From NCBI GenBank assembly GCA_022402445.1, contig JAKRSF010000008.1, forward strand, positions 372,001-436,000: a stretch of 64,000 nucleotides of DNA, in the 5' to 3' direction. Below the pieces are notes generated by a model. The model had not been told where the DNA came from, did no database searches, and saw only the letters and a list, made by a program, of their open reading frames with translations. This document shows, piece by piece, positions 8,144 through 15,225 of this stretch; the first letter of the stretch is position 1; every line of letters starts with the position of its first letter. The position numbers and the translations under genes were made by a program. This stretch comes from Cyanobacteriota bacterium (GTDB lineage: Bacteria; Cyanobacteriota; Cyanobacteriia; CACIAM-69d).

Positions 8144-9304
8144 TTAGCTGGCCCAGCTATAGCAGCGCAGGTGTTTGCCGCAGTAGCCGATGTCGATGCG
8201 GCGGCGATCGCGATCCACGTCGAAATAAATTTGCAGGGTGTGGACCGTGTTGTTGCGCCCGAGGGTGATGTGTTTGAGCATCCGCTGCTTGCGGCCCTGG
8301 TGGCGGAAGTCGCGATCGCTGCCGTACATGCTGCGGGTGACCTGGTGTTCGGTGGGTTTGAAGTCAATGCCATATTGCCGGAAGGCGTCGCGCCACGCCC
8401 CCATGGCTTCCCCGCGATCGCTGGCGGCAAAATAATCCCGACCGATTTGGGCGATCGCCGCCAGGGCAAGATACACATCCGTGGGGCGGCCAAATTGCGA
8501 TCGCGCCGCCGACTCCCTAGCCGAATCCCAAATGGTGAGAATGTCGCCAAAGTCCTGATCCGCCGCCGCGATCGCCTCGGTCACCGAGCCGTATTGATCC
8601 ACCCCATCCGGGTCCGCGCCGCCGTCCGCGATCGCCGCCTCCGGCGCAGCGTCCGGGCCATGCCGCCAGACCTCCTCTAAATTTTCGAGGGCCGACGCCA
8701 GTTCCAACTCCAGATCACCATTGCGCTGCTCTAGCTCCATCACCTGCTGTCGGAGGCGATCGTTCTCATCCCAGGTTTTGGCCACATCCGCCTCGATCGC
8801 CTTGAGGTCATCGCTGTGGGTGGTGCTGGTTTCCGCCAGCCGCCGCTGCACCTGAACAAGCTGCGCCTCCAAGGCCCCCTGCCGCTCCAGGGCCTCCTGA
8901 CGGGTGCGGTCCCGCTGGGCGATCGCGTCCGCCAGGGAACTATCGAGCCGTTCCCCATCCGCCGCCAGGGCCTCACAATCGCGCTCTAGGCTACGGACCT
9001 GGGCGCGGGCCTGCTGCAACTGTTCCTCGAGCCGTTCAAGCTGCCGCTGGAGATTCCGCTGGCGGCGCACGGCCCAGCCCCCGGTCATGCCGGCCCCCAG
9101 CACCAAACCGCCCGCCGCGATCGCCGGGGCCGAGATGGGCCACATCGCCACCGCCGTGATCTCACTGCCCTCCGCCAAGCCCAAAGGAGCCGCGCCGCCG
9201 GTCACCAAGCCGCTGGCGAAGCCTCCCACCAGCGTGAGGGTGATACAGGCCGCCACCCCCAGGCCAAATAAAACCGGTAAATGCCAGCGACGACGGGATT
9301 CCAT
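8144..9304 (-). CDS. Coiled-coil membrane protein with conserved C-terminal domain, unknown function
   Basis: I do not recognise this 386-residue protein. It has two hydrophobic segments near the N-terminus (about 10-35 and 48-75). A long coiled coil follows at about 80-210, rich in Q, E, R and L (for example QRQLERLEEQLQQARAQ). An acidic linker comes next, then a globular domain from about 250 to the end. That last domain contains YLALAAIAQIGRDYF, HQVTRSMYGSDRDFR, KHITLGRNNTVHTLQIYF and IDIGYCGKHL. The pattern of a basic patch followed by an LQIYF...IGYCGKHL strand pair looks like a small conserved domain that I have a vague memory of seeing in other bacterial proteins; this is recollection, not evidence. 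A membrane-tethered coiled coil with a soluble binding domain is all I can infer. Confidence 0.7.
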   Translation of the reverse strand: MESRRRWHLPVLFGLGVAACITLTLVGGFASGLVTGGAAPLGLAEGSEITAVAMWPISAPAIAAGGLVLGAGMTGGWAVRRQRNLQRQLERLEEQLQQARAQVRSLERDCEALAADGERLDSSLADAIAQRDRTRQEALERQGALEAQLVQVQRRLAETSTTHSDDLKAIEADVAKTWDENDRLRQQVMELEQRNGDLELELASALENLEEVWRHGPDAAPEAAIADGGADPDGVDQYGSVTEAIAAADQDFGDILTIWDSARESAARSQFGRPTDVYLALAAIAQIGRDYFAASDRGEAMGAWRDAFRQYGIDFKPTEHQVTRSMYGSDRDFRHQGRKQRMLKHITLGRNNTVHTLQIYFDVDRDRRRIDIGYCGKHLRCYSWAS

Positions 9305-9673
9305 AGCACTGATATCCTTCAGAACAATAGCGAGACCATCACTCGATTCCAGGGCCTGCCATTGGGGGATTCTGGATGCCCAGTACCGGGCGATCGCTGC
9401 CTCACCCCTATCCCCATCGGCCCGACGATCAACGGACCTTGCCCCTAGGTTGTTCTGCCTAATTCGATAGGCGATCCTGAGAGCGTCCTCCCCTGATTAT
9501 AAGAAGCATTTATAAAGGTGTGGCGTTCGGTTTCCTGGGGTGGGGCCGGGGCGATCGCCGCCCTGGGGGGTGAGCACCCCCAAGATCCTTGGTTTACCGT
9601 CGATTCGCGGTGGGTTAGCCCTTGATCGAGGCGGGGGCGGGGGTTGGGTCGGGCGGGATCCGTCTGGACCGCG
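9305..9673. other. Intergenic region, nothing identified
   Basis: There is no supported gene, tRNA or clear hairpin-plus-T-run terminator. An AT-richer patch at about 9470-9520 (contains ATTATAAGAAGC) may carry the promoter of the minus-strand coiled-coil gene or an mRNA end. Confidence 0.3.
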
Positions 9674-10426
9674 CTAGAACCGATAGGCTTGGCCGTCGAT
9701 CCACAGGCGCTCCGGTACGGCGGTGCCATCGGAGCCCACCCGCGCTTCCACCACGAAGGCTTGGCGGCGATCGCCCTGGCCGTTATTGGCGTCGTTGGTG
9801 CCATTGGTGCCGGGGACGGGCATGGGGCGTCGCTGCACCTCACTGATGCGGCGGTTGAGGTCCTCGCGCTGATCCTCGGGCATATAGTAGGTTTCTAGGC
9901 CATACCGGATCTGGCCGCCGTAGCGATGGCCCCGGATGACCACCTGGTTGGGGGCCAAATCTTCGGGGGCGGCGGTGGCGATCGCGACGGGTTGCCAGGG
10001 TTCGCGGGGGCGATCGCCCGCCGGAGCCTCTAGGGTCACGTACACCGCCTTGGTTTGGTCATCGTCGTTGTAGCGGCTGGGATCATCGAGGGCATTGACC
10101 GCCCCCCAGCCCTCCACTTCCTTGAGGTCCGACAGGTTGGAGATGGTGTAATTCAGGGTTTGGGAGTAGCCCGTCAGGAGATTGTAGGGATCCACGGGCA
10201 CCGTCTGGAGCACCACCGTCTGGCCCGTGAAGTAGGTATAGGCCGATCGCGCGGGCACCAACAGTACAAAGGTGACCTGCAACAGCAGCGGGATCCAGAA
10301 CCGCCAGGGGGGAACCCGCCGCTGCACCGCCACAGGCCCCAGGGATGCGGGCGCGATCGCGGGGGACACCTCCGGAGCGGGCAGGGGCAGGGGCGACGAC
10401 GAAGCCGACGGGGGACGGGTAGCCAT
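9674..10426 (-). CDS. GDYXXLXY-family membrane protein
   Basis: This 250-residue protein has a proline-rich N-terminus, one membrane helix at about 43-62 (FWIPLLLQVTFVLLVPA) and an extracytoplasmic region. The segment VDPYNLLTGYSQTLNY matches the motif that names the GDYXXLXY family (PF14345), with D-P-Y replacing G-D-Y. Family members often neighbour DUF2157 membrane proteins, but none is present here. The C-terminal half has a low-complexity N/G stretch (VPGTNGTNDANNGQG), then a strand-rich end. The function of the family is unknown. ATG at 10426 gives a sensible N-terminus. Confidence 0.75.
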   Translation of the reverse strand: MATRPPSASSSPLPLPAPEVSPAIAPASLGPVAVQRRVPPWRFWIPLLLQVTFVLLVPARSAYTYFTGQTVVLQTVPVDPYNLLTGYSQTLNYTISNLSDLKEVEGWGAVNALDDPSRYNDDDQTKAVYVTLEAPAGDRPREPWQPVAIATAAPEDLAPNQVVIRGHRYGGQIRYGLETYYMPEDQREDLNRRISEVQRRPMPVPGTNGTNDANNGQGDRRQAFVVEARVGSDGTAVPERLWIDGQAYRF

Positions 10427-10583
10427 AGGACAAGCACCTCAGGGCAGGAACCGGACTCGATTGCTCGATCACCTCGACCCTAGCCCCGAATCCTCGGCCA
10501 CGGCCACCGCGATCGCCCGCCATCGTTACTGGCACAGGGGACCCGCGATCGCCCGACCCATCGCCCGATCAACCGCCCGACCC

Positions 10584-10609
10584 ACCGTAGGGGCGGGGTT
10601 TTCCCGCCC
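10584..10609. repeat. Dispersed palindrome, CGTAGGGG family (copy 1)
   Basis: ACCGTAGGGGCGGGGTTT is followed by TCCCGCCC, giving a CGTAGGGG flank plus a CGGG/CCCG hairpin. The same core recurs at 12750, 25212 and, inverted, 34046. It lies just after the transaldolase stop. Confidence 0.65.
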
Positions 10610-10636
10610 AGCCCCCACCAACCCAGCCAGCCAGTC

Positions 10637-11827
10637 CTAGCCCGCCGCCACCAAATCGTGGTGATGGTACGCCGCCCCGAGGCCCGCCGCCATCTCCTGG
10701 GGCGTAATCTTGCCATCGCGGTTCACATCCAGGGCATCGAACACCGCATCGCTACCGGCCCACTCCTCCCGCGTAATGAACCCATCCCCATCCAGGTCAT
10801 AGACATGGAAAATATCGTCCGCCGCGTGGCTCAGGGTTTCCTCCCCCTCGAGGCGCGCCAGACGGTTTTTCAGCAGGGTTTCCAATGACACCAGGGCTTT
10901 AGAAAAACCCTCAATGCCCTCCGCCAGCTTTTGGGAGGCCATGGGATCGGCGGCGTGCATCCGATCAAAGGTGTCCTTATCCATGGCAATCCGCTCGATC
11001 TCCAGGGTGGCCGCCGTGGCCGGATCCAATTTGCGGGGCAGATCCGCCTCCGTTTCCGCCAATTCCTGGAGTAGGGCCGGGGAAATGGTGAGCAGGTCGC
11101 AGCCCGCCAGTTCCGTAATTTCGCCAATGTTGCGGAAGCTGGCCCCCATCACTTCGGTGCTGTAGCCAAATTTTTTGTAGTAGTTGTAGATTTCCGTGAC
11201 GGACAGGACGCCGGGATCCTCGGGGGCGGGGTAGTGGTCGCGCCCGGTGGATTTTTTGTACCAGTCCAAGATCCGCCCGACGAACGGAGAAATCAGAGTC
11301 ACCCCCGCTTCGGCGCAGGCGATCGCCTGGTGCAGGCCAAAAAGTAGGGTGAGGTTGCAGTGGATGCCCTCGCGTTCGAGCAGTTCGGCGGCGCGGATGC
11401 CCTCCCAGGTGGCGGCGATTTTGATCAGGATGCGATCGCGGGAAATGCCCGCCTTTTCGTATTCCGAGATCAGGTAATGGGCGGTGCTGACGGTGGCGTC
11501 CGTGTCGAAGGACAGGCGGGCATCCACTTCGGTGGACACGCGGCCGGGGATAATTTCTAGGATTTTTTTACCGAAGGCCACCGCCAACCGCTGGAACGCC
11601 AGGGAGGCCACCGTTTCCGCTGGCGCATCGAAGCCCTTTTCGGCGCGGGCTTCCATGAGGGTGCGGTCTACGATGTCTTGATATTGCGGCATTTGGGCCG
11701 CCGCCGTGATCAGGGAAGGGTTGGTGGTGGCGTCGCGGGGGGTGAAGGCTTCGATCGCCTGGATGTCGCCCGTGTCAGCGACGACGATCGTCATGGCGCG
11801 CAGTTGGTCGAGTAAGCTCTGAGCCAT
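10637..11827 (-). CDS. tal: Transaldolase with C-terminal EF-hand pair
   Basis: Transaldolase moves a three-carbon dihydroxyacetone unit between sugar phosphates in the pentose phosphate pathway. The 396-residue protein has a TalB-type barrel with TTNPSLI near the N-terminus, the Schiff-base lysine in [16 protein letters not shown], and [29 protein letters not shown]. After residue about 330 come two canonical EF-hand loops, [12 protein letters not shown] and [12 protein letters not shown], with acidic residues at positions 1, 3, 5 and 12. This extension is known from cyanobacterial transaldolases and suggests calcium responsiveness, which I infer only. The frame opens at 11848, but ATG 11827 has AGGAGAAACCG just upstream and is clearly the start. 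Confidence 0.93.
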   Translation of the reverse strand: MAQSLLDQLRAMTIVVADTGDIQAIEAFTPRDATTNPSLITAAAQMPQYQDIVDRTLMEARAEKGFDAPAETVASLAFQRLAVAFGKKILEIIPGRVSTEVDARLSFDTDATVSTAHYLISEYEKAGISRDRILIKIAATWEGIRAAELLEREGIHCNLTLLFGLHQAIACAEAGVTLISPFVGRILDWYKKSTGRDHYPAPEDPGVLSVTEIYNYYKKFGYSTEVMGASFRNIGEITELAGCDLLTISPALLQELAETEADLPRKLDPATAATLEIERIAMDKDTFDRMHAADPMASQKLAEGIEGFSKALVSLETLLKNRLARLEGEETLSHAADDIFHVYDLDGDGFITREEWAGSDAVFDALDVNRDGKITPQEMAAGLGAAYHHHDLVAAG

Positions 11828-12016
11828 CGGTTTCTCCTGATATTGCATCCGCCCTAGGGGTTGCCGGCCGGTGGAATCGATGGGGGGATGGACGTGTCAA
11901 GGGTTGCTGCTCGTCCGCCGTCCGGGGGCGTTTCCCTTCAGTGTGGCCAATTTCTGGGGGGATCGCCGTTCGCTCAAGATCAATTCAAGGATCGCGTCAA
12001 GGTTGGGTTAAGAATT

Positions 12017-12119
12017 GGGGCGATCGCGGGGGGGAGGGTCTCTCTGCCCTGCCTTGCACTGCCCCTGCAATCCCTATCGCAAGGTTGAGCGGGTTTGGGG
12101 CGATCGCGGGGGGGAGGGT
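12017..12119. repeat. 23-bp direct repeat pair containing HIP1
   Basis: The string TTGGGGCGATCGCGGGGG and its GAGGGT tail occur at 12017-12039 and again at 12097-12119, an offset of 80 bases. The repeat lies between the transaldolase and GIY-YIG genes and contains GCGATCGC. Confidence 0.6.
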
Positions 12120-12138
12120 TGGGAGACCCAACCCCTAC
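12117..12138. repeat. Dispersed palindrome, GGTTGGGAGACCCAACC type (copy 1)
   Basis: GGTTGGGAGACCCAACC followed by CCTAC forms a perfect GGTTGGG/CCCAACC-type hairpin. Read on the other strand it begins GTAGGGG, so it belongs with the CGTAGGGG family. It overlaps the last codon of the GIY-YIG gene. A second copy lies at 25356-25379. Confidence 0.6.
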
Positions 12139-12695
12139 AGATCCAGAAGGCCGCGCTCTTTGAGTTTGGGGTTGAAACGCAGGGGGATGGTGACGCCGCG
12201 CTGGGTGAGGGGTTCGAGGATCATCGCTTCGATGCGGCGGGTGGCCTGTTTGATGGCTTTGGCGCGGGCGGCTTCCGTGTCGGCGTTGGCGATCGCGGCC
12301 CGTTCGGCGTCATTGAAGGCGATCGCGGCGTTGATGGGTTTTTCCCAGGCGTCCGCGTCGGGGCCGTTGCCCGGTGGGGGGCTGCCCTGGTCGGCAATCC
12401 AGCGATCGCGGATCGCCTCTAGGATGCTGCGGCTGGGGCGGGCGATCGGGTGGAACTTCAGCCAGTGGCAGCGATCGCCCTGGCGCACCAAATGCTGGGC
12501 CAAACTCGCCGCCGTATTGCGGGAATAGCCCACGTATTGCAGGGCGCGATCGGCATCAAAAATCGCATAGATCCCAATCGTCCCCTCCGTCACCGCTGGC
12601 AGCAGCCCCTCCCCGTCGATATAGGGCAAAAAGGGCAACTCCCCCAGGGACGGCATGGCCTCGGAACCATCGGCAATCTCAGCAGACATGGGCAA
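12135..12695 (-). CDS. GIY-YIG nuclease-fold protein
   Basis: The protein has 186 residues with a GIY-YIG core at about 38-110: TIGIYAIFDADRALQYVGYS provides the two signature strands, and a conserved-looking arginine region (IARPSRSILEAIRDRWI) follows. GIY-YIG domains cut DNA in repair, restriction and homing enzymes. This small stand-alone form with an extra alanine-rich C-terminus is found in cyanobacteria and plants with no settled function. The start may be ATG 12695 or ATG 12686. The stop overlaps a dispersed palindrome. I cannot say whether it is catalytically active. Confidence 0.75.
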   Translation of the reverse strand: MPMSAEIADGSEAMPSLGELPFLPYIDGEGLLPAVTEGTIGIYAIFDADRALQYVGYSRNTAASLAQHLVRQGDRCHWLKFHPIARPSRSILEAIRDRWIADQGSPPPGNGPDADAWEKPINAAIAFNDAERAAIANADTEAARAKAIKQATRRIEAMILEPLTQRGVTIPLRFNPKLKERGLLDL

Positions 12696-12749
12696 CCTGA
12701 TTTACGGCAACAGCGATTCAGAGAATTAAGGACCAGCCCCCCTCAACCG

Positions 12750-12774
12750 CCGTAGGGGCGGGGTTTCCCCGCCC
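12750..12774. repeat. Dispersed palindrome, CGTAGGGG family (copy 2)
   Basis: CCGTAGGGGCGGGGTTTCCC followed by CGCCC gives a CGGGG/CCCCG hairpin with a TTT loop. It lies between the trpE and GIY-YIG genes. Confidence 0.65.
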
Positions 12775-12903
12775 GCCCCCGGGATCCCTGAGATACTCGA
12801 AAGGGCTGTGGCGATTTTGTGGGGATTCTGTGGGGATTTTGGGGCGATCGCGTCCATTCGGCTGGAGAAACGCAACCCCCACGGCGGCGGCAGATGACAC
12901 GCC

Positions 12904-14457
12904 CTAGCAGTCCTGCAAAATCCGAATCGCCTCCAGCATACCCCGCGCCTTATTCAGGGTTTCTTGATATTCACTCTCCGGCACCGAGTCCGCCACCAGA
13001 CCCGCCCCCGCCTGCACCGATACCGTGCGCTGGCCGTCGGCCCCCTCCCGGACGATCGCGCTGCGGATGGTGATGGCCGTATTGAGCTGCCCCTCAAAAT
13101 CGTAAAACCCATAGGCACCGGAGTATGGCCCCCGGCGATCGGGCTCCAGGGCGTGGATGATTTCCATCGCGCGGATCTTCGGCGCACCGCTGACGGTCCC
13201 CGCCGGGAAACAGGCCATCAATAAATCCCAAGCGTTCTTATCCGGAGCCAATTCCCCCTGCACATTGCTGACGATGTGCATCACGTGGGAATAGCGCTCA
13301 ATGGTCATCAACTCATCGGCCCGGACGGTGCCATTGGTGCAGACCCGCCCCAGGTCGTTGCGCCCCAGGTCCACGAGCATGACGTGTTCGGCGATTTCCT
13401 TCGGATCCGCCAGCAGATCCTCGGCGTAGGCCGCATCTTCGGCGGCGGTTTTGCCCCTGGGGCGGGTGCCTGCGATGGGCCGCACGATCGCGCGGAGGCG
13501 ATCGCCCTCGATCCGCTCCGATTTGACCATCACCTCCGGGCTAGAGCCCACCAACTGCCAGTGATCGAACTGGAAAAAGGCCATGTAGGGGGACGGATTG
13601 ATGGCCCGCAGGACGCGGTATAGCTCAAATGGCTCGCCATTAAACGGGGCCGTGAGCCGCTGGGACAGGACCACCTGGAAAATATCGCCCGCCTTGATGT
13701 GGTCCTGGGCGCGGCGCACGTTCTCACAAAAGCGGTCCTTGCCCGTGTTGCTGCGGTAGGCCAATTCCGGCTGCTGACCGGTGGCGGTGGCTTTGGACCA
13801 TTGGAGCGATCGCACCGGGGCCGTCGGGGGTTGCCGCAGTCCTTCCACCAGGGCCGAGACGCGATCGCAGGCTTGGCGGTAGGCGGTTTCCGGATCCGTG
13901 CCGCGCAGGTCACCGTAGGCGATCGCCCAGATGCAGCGCTTCACCTGGTCAAACACCAGCAAACTGTCCACCTGCATCCACACCCCATCGGGCAGCGGTT
14001 CCCCTTCACTGGCGGCGCTTTCCCCCTCCTCGGGGCCATAGACCGGCACGCGCGGCTCGATCCAGCGGATCAATTCATAGCCCCAGTAGCCAAAGAGGCC
14101 ACCGATGCCAGGGGGCAACTCCGGCAGTTGGACCGGCTCAACGGCGGCGAGGCAGGTTTGCAAAATCTCGAAGGGGTTGCCGGTGAACTCCTCCACCCGC
14201 CCGTCCCGGTAGCGCTGGGTCACGCGATCGCCGCGCGCCTCGAGCACCCAGAGGGGGTCACACCCCAGAAGGCTATAGCGACCAACGGTTTCGCCCCCCT
14301 CCACGGACTCCAGCAAAAAACTGTAGGGCCGACCGGCACAGGTGCGGTACCAGGCGGACACGGGGGTGTCGAGGTCCGCGATGAGTTCCTGATAGACCGG
14401 GACGAAATTGCCCCGTTTGGCGAGGGCGCTGAAGCGTTCAAAATCTAGGGCAATCAT
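12904..14457 (-). CDS. trpE: Anthranilate synthase component I (TrpE)
   Basis: TrpE converts chorismate and ammonia or glutamine-derived ammonia to anthranilate, the first step of tryptophan synthesis, together with a TrpG subunit not seen here. The 517-residue length is usual. The tryptophan-binding element is LLESVEGGETVGRYSLLG near residue 48. The chorismate-binding domain shows DIFQVVLSQRL, PSPYMAFF, IAGTRPRGKT, LVDLGRNDLGRV, SHVMHIVS, CFPAGTVSGAPKIRAMEII and YSGAYGFYDF. The LLES(V/A)-E motif implies feedback inhibition by tryptophan. It appears monocistronic. Isochorismate synthase and PabB are the nearest alternatives, but the LLES motif and length favour TrpE. Confidence 0.93.
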   Translation of the reverse strand: MIALDFERFSALAKRGNFVPVYQELIADLDTPVSAWYRTCAGRPYSFLLESVEGGETVGRYSLLGCDPLWVLEARGDRVTQRYRDGRVEEFTGNPFEILQTCLAAVEPVQLPELPPGIGGLFGYWGYELIRWIEPRVPVYGPEEGESAASEGEPLPDGVWMQVDSLLVFDQVKRCIWAIAYGDLRGTDPETAYRQACDRVSALVEGLRQPPTAPVRSLQWSKATATGQQPELAYRSNTGKDRFCENVRRAQDHIKAGDIFQVVLSQRLTAPFNGEPFELYRVLRAINPSPYMAFFQFDHWQLVGSSPEVMVKSERIEGDRLRAIVRPIAGTRPRGKTAAEDAAYAEDLLADPKEIAEHVMLVDLGRNDLGRVCTNGTVRADELMTIERYSHVMHIVSNVQGELAPDKNAWDLLMACFPAGTVSGAPKIRAMEIIHALEPDRRGPYSGAYGFYDFEGQLNTAITIRSAIVREGADGQRTVSVQAGAGLVADSVPESEYQETLNKARGMLEAIRILQDC

Positions 14458-14740
14458 CGGGGCGGCCGTGGGGGAGAGGGGGACGGGGGCGCGTTCAAAA
14501 GCATCTGCTATTAGACCCCAAAGGATGGGCGCATATCAAATCTGTGGCCGAGGGGACGTGATCGCGGGGGCGCTGATCACCGGCTCCGGGCGCGCTAGGG
14601 CGGAACATGCGAGCATGGGAGTAAGTTTGAGAACATGAGGTTATGCCGCGACAACCCATGAAGAATTATTTCATTTGATTGATGGCAATATGCTTGGTTT
14701 TTGGATTTTCAATCTTTCATCACGGGTCTTGATGTAATCC

Positions 14741-15016
14741 ATGGAATTGTTTTGGACTAAACATGCTGCGGAACGACAACAGCAGTGGGAGCAGCGCAAA
14801 GGAATCACGCGCGGCGAAGTTGAAGTTGTAGCAAAATCTCCTGAACAAATTGTCCCTGATGATCCACCCGTTGAGATTGCCCAATCTCGATATAAAGAGG
14901 GCCTTTTGCGGGTGCCTTTCGTTGATGATATAGATCAACGACGATTGATTACCATATATTGGACGAGCCAAGTCAAGCGTTACTGGAGAGGGGATAATCA
15001 TGCAGATTCGCTATGA
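14741..15016 (+). CDS. DUF4258-family protein, probable toxin of a small pair
   Basis: A 91-residue basic protein begins MELFWTKHAAERQQQWEQRK and continues with a helix-strand pattern ending RRLITIYWTSQVKRYW. The early T-KHA-ER motif, followed by a strand with I-V and a C-terminal strand, fits DUF4258, a small family often found as the toxin half of toxin-antitoxin loci. The next gene overlaps it by 17 bases, which implies translational coupling. Both genes are AT-richer than trpE before them. Toxin activity is inferred from the pairing. Confidence 0.7.
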   Translation: MELFWTKHAAERQQQWEQRKGITRGEVEVVAKSPEQIVPDDPPVEIAQSRYKEGLLRVPFVDDIDQRRLITIYWTSQVKRYWRGDNHADSL

Positions 15017-15206
15017 TCCTGAGGCTGATATTTTGCTTTTGCTCCTAAGGGATTTGCCTCCAATGGATTCGATCGCTGAACCAGGGGGGATTATAGTTAG
15101 CTATGGTGAAGATGGGGAGCCTGTATCAATTGAGTTGCTCAATGCCTCCAAGAAACAATGGATGAAGCCGGGATTGGTCAATATTCCTGTTTTGCTGACG
15201 GCGTAG
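15000..15206 (+). CDS. DUF2283-family protein, probable antitoxin
   Basis: This 68-residue protein contains IRYDPEADILLLLLRD and a central PGGIIVSYGEDGEPVSIELL, the typical DUF2283 pattern (D-x-E-x-D-x-L-Y/L, then a G-D-G turn and an E-LL-A ending). DUF2283 genes are commonly paired with DUF4258 or similar small genes, where they are taken to be antitoxins. ATG at 15000 lies inside the end of the preceding gene. The function is inferred from this pairing. Confidence 0.75.
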   Translation: MQIRYDPEADILLLLLRDLPPMDSIAEPGGIIVSYGEDGEPVSIELLNASKKQWMKPGLVNIPVLLTA

Positions 15207-15225
15207 CGAGGGCGATCGCGATCGC

